Below, piece after piece: positions 46,416 through 56,500 of a DNA stretch of 64,000 nt; the first letter of the stretch is position 1, and every line of letters begins with the position of its first letter. The position numbers and the translations under genes are program-made. The stretch spans positions 1,178,001 through 1,242,000 of the forward strand of contig NZ_VORA01000001.1 of NCBI RefSeq assembly GCF_008477545.1, given 5' to 3'. The notes beneath the pieces were generated by a model. The model was given only the letters and a program-made list of their open reading frames with translations, did not search any database and was not told where the DNA came from. This DNA comes from Roseibium aestuarii. GTDB taxonomy: Bacteria; Pseudomonadota; Alphaproteobacteria; Rhizobiales; Stappiaceae.

Positions 46416-49258
46416 TGTCTGCCTGGGAACCGAAGGCCCCCGGATCTGATCGGCGCGAGACGCTCAAGCGGCTGCGAACCTGCGTGCTCGTCGCGCTCGT
46501 GGCCCTCGTCTCGGCCTTTGGCCTGAAGCAGACGGGTCATCTGAGCCGCCTGAGCCTGGCGCTTCTTGAGACCCGTCACGATACTCTCGAGCGCCACGCC
46601 ACCGGCTCCATTGTTTTCGTGGATATCGATGCCCGCAGTCTGCAGGAGGTCGGGGTCTGGCCCTGGCCCCGCAGCCTCTACGGCAAGGCGCTGGACCGGC
46701 TGACCGCAGCCGGCGTCAGTGACATCGCCTTCGATATCGACTTCTCCAGCCGTTCGACGCCCAATGAGGATCTGGCCTTCGCCCAGGCGCTGCGCCGCGC
46801 CGGCGACGGGGTGGGGCTTGCCACCTTCCGCCAGCCCGCGAAGGTGGGCGGCCGCACGATCGAAGTGATCAACAGGCCCATCGAGACCTTGCGTGAGGTC
46901 AGCTGGCCGGTGCTCGTCAGTGTTCCGGTGGCCGTGGACGGGCGTGTGTGGAGCGCCATCGAGGGGGACCTGCTGGACGAGGAAGTCACACTCTCCCTCG
47001 CAGCCTTCCTCTCTGGCGGCGAGACGCAGGCAGGCCGTGACTTCCTGATAGACTACGGCATCGACCCGGCCACCGTGCCGGTGGTGCCTTTCGTCGACCT
47101 GCTCAACGGTCACGTCTCGCCCGCCGTCCTCTCCGGCCGCAAGATCGTCATCGGCGCCAGCGCCCAGGAGTTGCGCGATCTCTTTTCCGTGCCGGTTCAT
47201 GGGGTTCTGCCCGGCGCGATGATCCAGATCCTCGCGGCCGAAAGCCTGATGCAGGGGCGCGACATCCATGAGGCTGGATGGCTGCTCTGCCTGATGCTCA
47301 CGGTCATTCTCGCCATCCCCCTGTCGTCCCTCGGGCGGATCGACTGGAAGGCCAGGGTGGCGCTGCTTGTCGGCCTGTCGGCGGTGCTTGAGATCCTGTC
47401 GCTCGTGCTCCAGTCCCGCAGCGCCCTTTTCCTGGATACCGCCCCCTCCCAGCTGGCGATTGCCATGATCCTCGTCTCGCTCATGGCCCGCCAGATCAGC
47501 TGGCATCGCCTCCTTCTGGGGCGCTCGCGGATCCAGGTGCGCAACTCGGGCAACATCCTCGGCCGCGTCTTTGATGACAGTTTCGACGGCATCGTGGTGG
47601 TGGACGACAGCGGCCGCATCCAGGCCATGAGCCGGTCTGCCAACCGCATCCTTCCCGAAGCGGTGCGGGTCGGCGCCAATGCGGAGCGCGTCCTGCCCGG
47701 TGTCATGGCCGAGGTGGTGCGCGAGGTCCTTGCGCGTCCCTTCGACTGGACACCCGGCGCAGCCGAAATCCGCGAAGTGCGCATTGAGGACGCCGCACAG
47801 GGGCTCTGCGTCGTGGAATTCGTCGTTGCCGGCTCCACCCATCTGGAATTCGAGGGCGCTGCCAAGACCCCCCGCGAGACCCGGCTGGCGAGCATTACCT
47901 GCCGCGATGTGACCGAGCAGCGGCGCGCTGCCGACCGTCTGCGTCACATGGCCCGGCACGACACCGTCACCGGTCTGCTGAACCGCAACGGCTTCGAGAC
48001 CTGGCTTCTGGAACGCACCAGTCCCCGCAACGGGGCACCGGGACCTGGGGCTGATCCCGCTCATGCGACCGGGCAGGGGCTGTCCTGTCTGGCCCTTTTC
48101 GCCGTGGACCAGCGCGATGCCATCATCGCCTCCCTCGGGTTCCAGGCGGGCGATCTGCTGTCTGCCGCAGTGGCCGAGCGCCTGCGGCGGCGGACGACGC
48201 AAGACGTGGTGCTTGCGTCTATCGGCGACAACCGCTTCGCCGTGCTGTTTCCGGTCGCAGCAGATGCCGAGGCGCAGGAGCGGCTCAATTCTCTGCTGGA
48301 GCTCGGCTCCGGAACCTACGAGCTCGGAGGAAACCGGGTCATCGTGACCCTGCGTGGCGGCTTCACCCTTGGCGATCCGGCGGCCGCCGGCCTTACCGAG
48401 TTGCTGCGCGAGGCGGGCAACGCCTTGTCCGTTGCGCGCTCCGTCGGCGAGCATGTTCCGGTCCGTTACCGGGAGAGCATGACCACCAGTCTGAGCCGGC
48501 GTCAGACCCTCGACATGGAAATGGCCAATGCGCTGGCGCGGGGTCAGATCCGGGCGGTCTTCCAGCCCCTGATCGATCTGGCCAGCGGCTCCATCATGGG
48601 GGTCGAGACCCTGATGCGCTGGCATCACCCGAGCCTCGGCGAGATTTCACCGGCGGAGTTCATCCCGGTGGCCGAGCAGAGCGGCCGTATCGGCGCCATG
48701 GGCGCCCATGTTCTGGGCGAAGCCCTGCGTCAGGCGGGCGCCTGGTCCCGTCCGCTGCGGGTGGCCGTCAACGTCTCGCCCGTCCAGTTCTCCGATCCGG
48801 GCTTCGTCGACATGGTGGAGCGCGCCCTGGAGGAGACCGGTTTCCCGGCGGAGCGCCTGGACCTGGAGCTGACCGAAAGCCTCTTCGTTCACGACCGGGA
48901 CGGGGCGCTCGACCACACGATTGCCCGCCTTCAGGCCCTTGGTTGCTCGCTGGCGCTCGACGACTTCGGGACCGGCTATTCCAGTCTGGGCTACATCCCG
49001 CGCATTCCCTTCTCCAAGATCAAGATCGACAAGAGCTTCATCGACCATCTGGAGACCGACGAGGCGAGCCGGGCCATCGTGGAGATCGTGGTGGGGCTTG
49101 CCCGCCGTTTCCAGATGCAGGTCGTCGCCGAGGGCGTGGAGCGGGGCGAGCAGAACGACCTTCTCTGGCGGCTCGGCTGCAACATCGGTCAGGGCTATCT
49201 CTACGGCCGCCCCATGTCCGCTGAGGACATCCAGAACCTTTTGCGCAAGGCGGCGTGA
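46415..49258 (+). CDS. CHASE2-PAS-GGDEF-EAL signalling protein
   Basis: A 947-residue membrane sensor for cyclic-di-GMP. An N-terminal membrane segment precedes a CHASE2 sensor (about 40-300: IVFVDIDARSLQEVG, GVSDIAFDIDFSSRS). Several membrane segments follow (about 290-370), then a PAS region (about 380-500) and GGDEF (about 510-670). The GGDEF signature is degenerate: GDNRF (604-608). The EAL domain (about 700-940) keeps Glu731 in ETLMRW, LALDDFGTGYSSL, KIDKSFI and AEGVE, so phosphodiesterase activity is expected. The start overlaps the FecR-domain stop (TGATG), suggesting the FecR protein contacts the periplasmic CHASE2 part. Confidence 0.93.
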   Translation: MSAWEPKAPGSDRRETLKRLRTCVLVALVALVSAFGLKQTGHLSRLSLALLETRHDTLERHATGSIVFVDIDARSLQEVGVWPWPRSLYGKALDRLTAAGVSDIAFDIDFSSRSTPNEDLAFAQALRRAGDGVGLATFRQPAKVGGRTIEVINRPIETLREVSWPVLVSVPVAVDGRVWSAIEGDLLDEEVTLSLAAFLSGGETQAGRDFLIDYGIDPATVPVVPFVDLLNGHVSPAVLSGRKIVIGASAQELRDLFSVPVHGVLPGAMIQILAAESLMQGRDIHEAGWLLCLMLTVILAIPLSSLGRIDWKARVALLVGLSAVLEILSLVLQSRSALFLDTAPSQLAIAMILVSLMARQISWHRLLLGRSRIQVRNSGNILGRVFDDSFDGIVVVDDSGRIQAMSRSANRILPEAVRVGANAERVLPGVMAEVVREVLARPFDWTPGAAEIREVRIEDAAQGLCVVEFVVAGSTHLEFEGAAKTPRETRLASITCRDVTEQRRAADRLRHMARHDTVTGLLNRNGFETWLLERTSPRNGAPGPGADPAHATGQGLSCLALFAVDQRDAIIASLGFQAGDLLSAAVAERLRRRTTQDVVLASIGDNRFAVLFPVAADAEAQERLNSLLELGSGTYELGGNRVIVTLRGGFTLGDPAAAGLTELLREAGNALSVARSVGEHVPVRYRESMTTSLSRRQTLDMEMANALARGQIRAVFQPLIDLASGSIMGVETLMRWHHPSLGEISPAEFIPVAEQSGRIGAMGAHVLGEALRQAGAWSRPLRVAVNVSPVQFSDPGFVDMVERALEETGFPAERLDLELTESLFVHDRDGALDHTIARLQALGCSLALDDFGTGYSSLGYIPRIPFSKIKIDKSFIDHLETDEASRAIVEIVVGLARRFQMQVVAEGVERGEQNDLLWRLGCNIGQGYLYGRPMSAEDIQNLLRKAA

Positions 49259-49383
49259 TCGTCTTCTGATTGTTCTTCAGCAGACTTGCCGATCCGGACG
49301 TTCGCTGACGGTAGCATGAGAATTCAGGCGAGTGTCATTCCCGGCCTCGTGCTGAAAATCCAGCCAGTTTGCCGCAGACACGA

Positions 49384-49409
49384 AAACGGCCGGGACATCC
49401 CGGCCGTTT
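49384..49409 (-). terminator. Bidirectional-type terminator
   Basis: AAACGGCCGGG and CCCGGCCGTTT form an 11-bp perfect stem with a 4-nt loop. The - strand copy is followed by a T and lies 24 nt after the dehydrogenase stop. It may also catch transcription from the EAL gene on the + strand. Confidence 0.75.
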
Positions 49410-49433
49410 CGCGGTTCAGAACGGGCCTCTGGC

Positions 49434-50891
49434 TCAGATGCCAAGGCCGCCGAAGCAGGCGTATTTGATGGTCAGATAGTCATCGAGGCCATACTTGGAG
49501 CCTTCGTTGCCCATGCCGCTTTCCTTGACCCCGCCGAAAGGCGCGACTTCGGTGGTGATCACGCCTTCGTTGACGCCGACCAGACCATATTCCAGGGCTT
49601 CCATGACCCGGAACGACCGGCCGAGATCCTTGGTGTAGAAATAGCAGGCCAGGCCATATTCCGTGTCATTGGCCCGGTCGATGACTTCCTCTTCCGTCTC
49701 GAAGCGGAAGAGCACGGCCAGCGGTCCGAAGGTTTCTTCGCGCGCCACGCGCATGTCCTGATGCGCGCCAGTCACGACGGTCGGCTCGAAGAAGGTGCCC
49801 GGTCCGTTGAGGGCGGTGCCGCCGGTGATGATCTTGCCACCCTTGGCAAGGGCGTCTTCCAGATGATCCTTCACCTTGGTGACGGCGGCCGCATTGATCA
49901 GCGGCCCCTGGGTCGACCCGGCTTCCAGCCCGTTGCCCGGCTTCAGCTGGGCCTCGACGGCCTTTGCCAGCTTGGCCGCAAACGCATCATAGACACCGGA
50001 CTGCACATAGAGACGGTTGGCGCAGACGCAGGTCTGACCGGAGTTGCGGAACTTCGAGGCAATGGCCCCTTCCACCGCCTTGTCCAGATCCGCATCGTCG
50101 AAGACGATGAAAGGCGCATTGCCGCCAAGCTCCATGGAGATCTTCTTCATGTGCTTGCCCGCATTGCCGGCCAGGATCTTGCCGACCCGGGTCGAGCCGG
50201 TGAAGGTGATCTTGGCGACGCGCGGGTTCTCGCACATTTCCTCGCCGATATCCTTGGCCTCACCGGTCAGGACGTTGATCACGCCCTTCGGAATGCCGAC
50301 CTTCTCGGCCAGAACCCCATAGGCCAGCGCCGAGAACGGGGTGAATTCGGACGGCTTGATGACCATGGTGCAGCCGGCGGCCAGCGCCGCGCCCAGCTTG
50401 CGGGCGATCATGGAGTTGGGGAAGTTCCACGGGGTGATCGCGCCGACCACGCCCACCGGCTCCTTGGTCACCATGATGCGGCGGTCCGCCCAGGGGGAGG
50501 GGATCATGTCGCCATAGACGCGCTTGGCTTCCTCGGCGAAGAAGCGGATGTACTTGGCACCACCGGTGATCTCGCCCTTGGCCTCGGCCAGCGGCTTGCC
50601 CATTTCCGTGGTCAGCAGAACTGCCAGCTCGTCGATGTTCGCCATGATCTCGTCGGCGAGCTTCATCATCAGGGTCGAGCGTTCTTCGGCGGTCTTCTTC
50701 TTCCAGGTCTGGAAGGCCAGATGCGCTGACTCGATGGCACGCGCGGTCTCGGCGCGGCCCGCATGGGGGATCGTGCCGATGGTCTCGCCGGTCGCCGGAT
50801 TGGTCACCTCGACGGTGGCGCCGCTGTCGGCTGCCGACCAGCCACCATTGATGAAATTGGCTTCCCGTTTGAAGGCGTTCTCGAAGCTCAT
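49434..50891 (-). CDS. gabD: NAD(P)-dependent succinate-semialdehyde dehydrogenase
   Basis: A 485-residue aldehyde dehydrogenase. Family motifs are ITPWNFPNSMIARKLGAALAAGC (a region at about 150-172), FTGSTRVGK, MELGGNAPFIVFDDAD with the general-base Glu, and NSGQTCVCANR with the nucleophile Cys. The close match to GabD motifs favours succinate semialdehyde, the product of GABA and putrescine breakdown. Glutarate semialdehyde is an alternative. GGGAG supports ATG 50891. No transaminase (GabT) gene is adjacent, so the pathway partner is elsewhere. The gene is flanked by a terminator and a 466-nt gap. Confidence 0.9.
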   Translation of the reverse strand: MSFENAFKREANFINGGWSAADSGATVEVTNPATGETIGTIPHAGRAETARAIESAHLAFQTWKKKTAEERSTLMMKLADEIMANIDELAVLLTTEMGKPLAEAKGEITGGAKYIRFFAEEAKRVYGDMIPSPWADRRIMVTKEPVGVVGAITPWNFPNSMIARKLGAALAAGCTMVIKPSEFTPFSALAYGVLAEKVGIPKGVINVLTGEAKDIGEEMCENPRVAKITFTGSTRVGKILAGNAGKHMKKISMELGGNAPFIVFDDADLDKAVEGAIASKFRNSGQTCVCANRLYVQSGVYDAFAAKLAKAVEAQLKPGNGLEAGSTQGPLINAAAVTKVKDHLEDALAKGGKIITGGTALNGPGTFFEPTVVTGAHQDMRVAREETFGPLAVLFRFETEEEVIDRANDTEYGLACYFYTKDLGRSFRVMEALEYGLVGVNEGVITTEVAPFGGVKESGMGNEGSKYGLDDYLTIKYACFGGLGI

Positions 50892-51357
50892 GGGCGGTGC
50901 TCCCTGATGGTTAGGTGCGGCGGCGTCTGGGCGCCGCCTCGCGGGTAGAGGCGGGGGAGGGCTGTGCGGGTGTGGAACCTGCTGCAGCGCATCCACCGGA
51001 TCGACAGATGGTGGATCAACATATGGGATGCTTCCGGCGCAGGCGCCAGAGATCTTTTGTGATCACATTATTCCGCCGCAGGGAACCGCAAGATCCCGTT
51101 CCGGTCAAGGGCGGTTGCGTGCCGGTTGTGCCTCTTGTCTGCCTGTCGCGGGGCAAAGCTCCTTGGCCTGTCCGAAAACAGTCGGCAGGGCCGGCGGATG
51201 CTGCCGCAGCGTCTTCCGCCCGGGGGCGCATCCTGCCCGGCGCGGCTGAAACGGTCGCAATCTCCCCGCAGGATTGATCCACTGGTCAAGGGCTTGCCGC
51301 ACGTGCTAGGGATCCGGAACCCCCCGAGGTCCGCAACTCAAGACCCCCCAGGTTCCC
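50892..51357. other. Non-coding gap between divergent dehydrogenase genes
   Basis: These 466 nt separate gabD (-) from the Ldh-family gene (+). Only small overlapping open frames without family features occur. A GC-rich 7-bp hairpin sits near 50919-50938. No promoter can be assigned with confidence. Confidence 0.5.
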
Positions 51358-52380
51358 ATGACCGACGTTACCCTGACCCTTCAGGAAGCCCACGAACTCG
51401 TCTTCCAGGCGCTGGTTGCCAATCGCACCTCCGCCGAGAACGCTCGCCAGGTTGCAGACGCCCTTGTCGCCGCCGAGGCGGCCGGCCAGCCGGGCCACGG
51501 CCTCAGCCGCGTGCCGGTCTATGCGGTCCAGTCCCGCTCCGGCAAGGTCGACGGCTACGTGATGCCTGAGATGGAAAAGGCAGCGCCCGGCCTGCTGCGC
51601 ATCGATGCGCGCAACGGCTTTGCCTATCCCGCCATTTCGCTCGCCCTCGAGGCCCTGCCCGAGATGGCCCGCACCCAGGGCATCGCCATGGCGGCCATCC
51701 GCCGCTCCCATCACTTCGGCCTGGGCGGCGCCCATTGCGAGGTCCTTGCCGACAAGGGGCTCGTATCCTTCGTCTTCGGCAATGCGCCGGCGGCCATTGC
51801 GCCCTGGGGCGGCAAGACGGCGCTCTTCGGCACCAACCCGATTGCCTTCGCGGCCCCCGTGCCCGGACAGCCGGCGCTTGTCATCGACATGGCCATGTCC
51901 AACGTGGCCAAGGGCAAGATCATGCGTGCCGAGATGCTCGGTCAGCCGATCCCCGAGGGCTGGGCGCTGGATGAGGACGGCAACCCGACCACCGACGCCT
52001 CGAAGGCGATGAAGGGCACCATGGTGCCGATCGGCGGCGCCAAGGGTGCTGCCCTTGCCCTGATGGTCGATGTGCTGGGCGGTGCCCTTCTGGGGGCCGC
52101 GCTCGGCCATCAGGCCCCGAGCCTCTTCAAGGCCGATGGTCCCCCGATGGACCTGGGTCAGGTGATCATCGCCATTGACCCGCAGCTGTCCTCCTTCGGC
52201 GCCTTCGGCGACAAGATGCTCGCCCTGGTCGACGCCATCGACGGAGTGGAGGGCGCGCGCCTTCCCGGCAGCCGTCGCATCGGCCTGCGCGAGGCCGCGC
52301 GGCGCGACGGCCTGAAGCTGCCCCAACCCATTCATGACGAGATCCGTGCCCTGGCGGGCCGGGTGGGGAGGGCCGCATGA
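51358..52380 (+). CDS. Ldh-family (malate/ureidoglycolate-type) dehydrogenase
   Basis: A 340-residue NAD(P)-dependent oxidoreductase of the Ldh_2 group, whose members act on malate, sulfolactate, ureidoglycolate or delta-piperidine-2-carboxylate. AAGQPGHGLSRVPVY (about 42-56) and RRSHHFGLGGAHCEVL (about 114-130) with the catalytic His are visible. FGTNPIAFAAPVPG and DMAMSNVAKGKI complete the nucleotide-binding part. The stop overlaps the YeiH-type gene start (ATGA), so substrate may be linked to the exported anion. The specific substrate cannot be read. Confidence 0.86.
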   Translation: MTDVTLTLQEAHELVFQALVANRTSAENARQVADALVAAEAAGQPGHGLSRVPVYAVQSRSGKVDGYVMPEMEKAAPGLLRIDARNGFAYPAISLALEALPEMARTQGIAMAAIRRSHHFGLGGAHCEVLADKGLVSFVFGNAPAAIAPWGGKTALFGTNPIAFAAPVPGQPALVIDMAMSNVAKGKIMRAEMLGQPIPEGWALDEDGNPTTDASKAMKGTMVPIGGAKGAALALMVDVLGGALLGAALGHQAPSLFKADGPPMDLGQVIIAIDPQLSSFGAFGDKMLALVDAIDGVEGARLPGSRRIGLREAARRDGLKLPQPIHDEIRALAGRVGRAA

Positions 52381-53423
52381 GCGCTCCGGTGACCACACTC
52401 CGCCGCCGGGCGGAGCGGGTCGGGCGCCTGCTGCCCGGTCTTCTGCTCTGCTTCACCATTGCGGCCGCAGCCGGCTTCCTCTCCGACCATTACGGCGGAC
52501 CGGTGATGCTCTTCGCCCTGCTGCTGGGCATCGCCTTCCATTTCCTCTCCCAGGAAGGCCCCTGCATCGCCGGCATCGAGTTCACTGCCCGCAAGCTTCT
52601 GCGCGTCGGCGTGGCGCTGCTCGGCGCTCGTGTCACCCTGCAGCAGATCGAAAGCCTGGGCGCTGGCCCGCTGGCGCTGGTCGTGCTCTGCGTGGCGGCC
52701 ACGATCTTTGCCGGGTGGGGCCTTGCCCGGGTGCTGGGCCGCTCGCGGGAATTCGGCATCCTGACCGGCTCGGCGGTGGCCATCTGCGGTGCCTCGGCGG
52801 CGCTGGCCGTGTCTTCCGCCTTGCCCCAGACCAAAGAGGCCGAGCGCGACACGCTCTTCACGGTGATCGCTGTCACCACCCTCTCCACCGTCGCCATGAT
52901 CAGCTATCCGATCCTCTTCGGGCTCTTCGGCTTTTCCGACACGGTGATGGGCGTGCTTCTTGGGGCCACGATCCATGACGTGGCTCAGGTGGTGGGGGCA
53001 GGCTATGCGGTCTCCGACGAGGCCGGCGACATTGCCACCTACGTCAAGCTGCTGCGCGTGGCGCTCTTGCCGGTCGTGGTGCTGATCCTGGCCTTTGCCT
53101 ATCGGGCGGCTGCGCGGCGCGCGGCGGAGGAAAGCGGCGCGTCCGCCCCCAGCGGCTGGGCATCCTTCCCCTGGTTCGCGGTCGGCTTTGCCGTGCTGCT
53201 CCTGGTCAATTCCACCGGCATCATTCCGCCGGTCGGTCAGGAGGCGCTCAACGTCACCTCCCGCTGGCTGTTGATCGGGGCGATCTCGGCGCTGGGCGTG
53301 AAGACCTCGATCAAGGCCATGGTGGCGCTGGGCGCCCGTCATGTGGGCGTGATCGTGGCCGAAACCCTGTTCCTCGCCGGTCTTGCCCTCAGCCTGACCG
53401 TGGCGCTGCTCGGCCACATGTAA
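52377..53423 (+). CDS. YeiH-family putative anion exporter
   Basis: A 348-residue inner-membrane protein of the UPF0324/YeiH (Cons_hypoth698) family, with about ten hydrophobic segments starting near residue 18 (LLPGLLLCFTIAAAAGF). Family signatures are FTARKLLRVGVALLGARVT, TGSAVAICGASAALAVSSALP and LGATIHDVAQVVGAGYAVS. The family is annotated as putative sulfate/sulfite exporters, and some members accompany sulfonate degradation. Translational coupling to the Ldh-family enzyme fits a sulfonate-linked pair, but direct evidence is lacking. Confidence 0.88.
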   Translation: MSAPVTTLRRRAERVGRLLPGLLLCFTIAAAAGFLSDHYGGPVMLFALLLGIAFHFLSQEGPCIAGIEFTARKLLRVGVALLGARVTLQQIESLGAGPLALVVLCVAATIFAGWGLARVLGRSREFGILTGSAVAICGASAALAVSSALPQTKEAERDTLFTVIAVTTLSTVAMISYPILFGLFGFSDTVMGVLLGATIHDVAQVVGAGYAVSDEAGDIATYVKLLRVALLPVVVLILAFAYRAAARRAAEESGASAPSGWASFPWFAVGFAVLLLVNSTGIIPPVGQEALNVTSRWLLIGAISALGVKTSIKAMVALGARHVGVIVAETLFLAGLALSLTVALLGHM

Positions 53424-53483
53424 CGGCGCGCCAGGCGTTTCGTCCCAGGCGCCCCGTCCCAGGCGCCTCGTCGCAGACAAGCA

Positions 53484-53511
53484 AACGCCCCGGTCATTCG
53501 GCCGGGGCGTT
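53484..53511. terminator. Shared terminator of convergent genes
   Basis: AACGCCCCGG and CCGGGGCGTT form a 10-bp stem with an 8-nt loop, between the YeiH gene (+) and tamB (-). Just before it, a 14-bp unit (CGTCCCAGGCGCC) is repeated in tandem at about 53441-53470. Confidence 0.65.
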
Positions 53512-53543
53512 CTGCATTCGGATCCTCGTCGCACGCTGGCGTT

Positions 53544-56500
53544 TCAGTATTCCCGCTCGAAATAGACACCGGCCTTGCCGGCCCCTGTCGCGCCCACTTC
53601 GCCGCGCAGCTTGAAGCCCTTGTCCAGGTCGATGTCGACCTTGACCCGGCTCGAGCCCTCGGTCGTGCCCTGTTCCACGCCGAGATAGATGTTGTCATTC
53701 ACGTATTTGCCGATGCCGACCGTCGGGCCGTTCTCGCCCGAGGTGTCGATGTCGATGGCATCGAGGCCGAGCGACTTGCGCAAGGTGGCCAGCGGACCGT
53801 TGTCGCTGCCCCCGGTGAGGGTGGCGATGGCCGCCGCCAGCTGGGCGATCTGGGTCGGCGAGAGCGAGCCCATGTCTTGCCCGAAGAGCAGCAGGGCCAG
53901 GATTTCGTCCTGCGGCTGGTCCGGGGACGAGGTGAGGCTGACGACCGGATCGCTGGCCGGCCCGGCAACGCCGACGTTGATGGACGTGGACGAGACCGTC
54001 GTGGTGGCCAGGAAGTCGATCACCGGGGTCAGGTCGCCGGTGAAGGTCGCCTCGCCCTTGGAGAAGGTCAGGCGGCGGGTGAGCACGTCCATCTGGCCCC
54101 GGCGCAGGGTGAAGGCGCCGATGGCCTGGGGAGCGCTCGTGGTGCCGACGATGCGCAGGTCGCCATAGAGCTCGGCGTCGAGCCCGCGGCCGCGGACGAA
54201 GATCTGCCCCGGTGCCGAGACCTGAACGTCGAGGCGTGGGGGCAGGGAGGCGGTCGTCTCTTCCTTCGTGCCCTTGCCGCCGCCACCGATATCGGCCACC
54301 TGCTCGCGCACCCGTTCCGGCGCATTCACGTGTTGCACAGCAACCGGCGACACGGTGCCCGGCAGACTGTCGGGGATCGAGATGTCGGCCCGGTCGATGG
54401 TCACCTTGCCGGTGATGTTGGCAGCCGAGGAGGCGCTGGTGAGCGGGCCTTCCACGGCGATCTCCGCATCCAGCAGGGCGTTGACCACGCCCGGATCCAC
54501 ATAGCGTGCCTTCACCGCCTTGAGGGAAAGCGAGGCCACGTTGCCGGGCTCAAGACCGACCGTGCCATTGACCGACACGGTGCCGCCCGTCGCCAGTTCG
54601 CCGGTCACGCTGGACACGGTGACACCGCTCGGCGTCACGGCGAAGCTGCCCTTCACGTTCTGGAGCGTGGTCGCCGTGTTGAGGTCGGTCAGCAGAATGT
54701 CGCGCGGGGTGGCCGTCAGCTGATAGAGCGGGCTCTGGATCGTGCCGCCCACCTTGCCCGAAAGCGCCAGCGCGCCCTTGGCCCGGAAGCCGGCTTCCGT
54801 CAGGGGCCGGCGCAGATAGCTCAGCGGCAGGGAGCCGTCGACGGCGAGATCGAGAGAGCGGGCCCCGGTGGTCTGCACCCGGCCCTCGAGGGAGAGGACC
54901 AGACTGTCCGGCCCGAAGAGGCGGGTGGACTGGGTCACGGCCCCGCCCTTGAAGGTGCCCTTTGTGCCCACGCCCAGAACGGAAAGCCCCTTCTGGCGCA
55001 GCTGCGCCACGCTTAGATCGGCGATGCCCGCCGTCCAGGTGACCTCCGGATCGCTGGCCGGGCCGCTGACCTTGGCAGAGCCGGTCAGGATGCCGCCCAG
55101 GCCCAGGTCGGGTGCAAAGGCATTGCCCAGCGTCAACGGCACGTCCTTGAGGTCGGCGGAAAGGTCAAGCGTTTCACCGGCCGCTCCCGAGACGGTCAGC
55201 GTGCCCTTGCCGAGGCTGAGGGTCAGCGGATCGATCCGGGCCGTGCCGTCCGCGTAGCGCAGGGCCGAGGGCCGCACGAGGCCGGTCTCGATCCCCTGAT
55301 AGCGTCCCTTCAGACTGTCGAGGGCCAGCGCATAGGCGCCCCCGTCTTCCACCGTCAGCGTGCCGGACAGGGTCGTTCCATCCGGATTGGTGCCCTCTTG
55401 AAGGGCGATCTCGGTCTTGAACCGGGTGGTGCGGCCGCTGCCCTGGGCGCTCAGGGTCACCAGAGGCACGGCGGTCGATCCGGCCAGAAGCTGGCGGGCA
55501 CGGCCCGTCGCATCGATCTTCGGGGTCGAGAAGGGATCGGAGACGCTGGCATCCAGATCGAGCGCGCCGATGGCCAGCGTCTCCACCCGCAGGTCGCTGC
55601 CCTTCAGGGCAATGGTCAGCGTGGCGGGACCGCCTGTCCCGGGCCGCGCCTCGATCTCTGCCATCAGACTGCCGGCGAGCGGGCGCAGGGCCAGCGGCGA
55701 CAGGGTGGAGAGGTCCGGCGCATCAATTGACAGGGTGCCTTCCAGCCCTTGCGGAGCCCGGGTGAGGTCGGCGAGGGTGAACTGACCCTCCAGGCTGTTT
55801 CCGGCGACCGTGCCTTCGAGGTCCTCAAGCCGGGCGCCCCCGTCGGCGCTGACGAGACGTCCGCTCAGCTCCAGCGGCTGCCCCTTGAGGTTCGCGCTGA
55901 CGTCAATCGTCGCGGCCGGTTCGGAGGCGCTGGCGGTGGCCGAGATATCGGCCTTCAGGCCGGTCAGATCCGCGCCTGCCAGGGTCAGCGTGTCGCTCTC
56001 CACCGCCAGATCGAGAAGCGGGGCGGTCAGCGGACCGGAGGCAGCAAGGGTGAAGGACAGCGGGCCGACCACCTGCGGGTTGAGGCGGGCCAGGTCCATG
56101 ACCTTGCCCGTGAGATCGGCGCGGATCTCCGTGTCTTCGCGACCGGCGGATCCCGCAAGGGTCAAGCCTTCCGAGGTGAGGGCGAGCTGGGAGAGGCTCA
56201 CCGTCTCGATGCCGGCCAGCCGGTAATCGGTCGAAAGTTTCACCGGTCCGCTCAGCAGGGCATCGGCCTGGGCCTGACCGGTTCGCAGCCCGGTGAGGGC
56301 CAGTTGCACCGACCCGTCGAGGGCGAGATCAGCCGGCACGCCACGGGCGGTGAGCGCCAGTTCGCCTGCGCCCTCGAGGGTCTGCCCGGTAAGCGGCGCA
56401 ATCCGTGCCAGATCGTCCAGGGCAGCTGTCAGGGCAAGGCGCAGGGATGATGCGCCCACAAGGCTGTCGGCGATCTCGACCAGCGTGCCGGGCATGGTCA

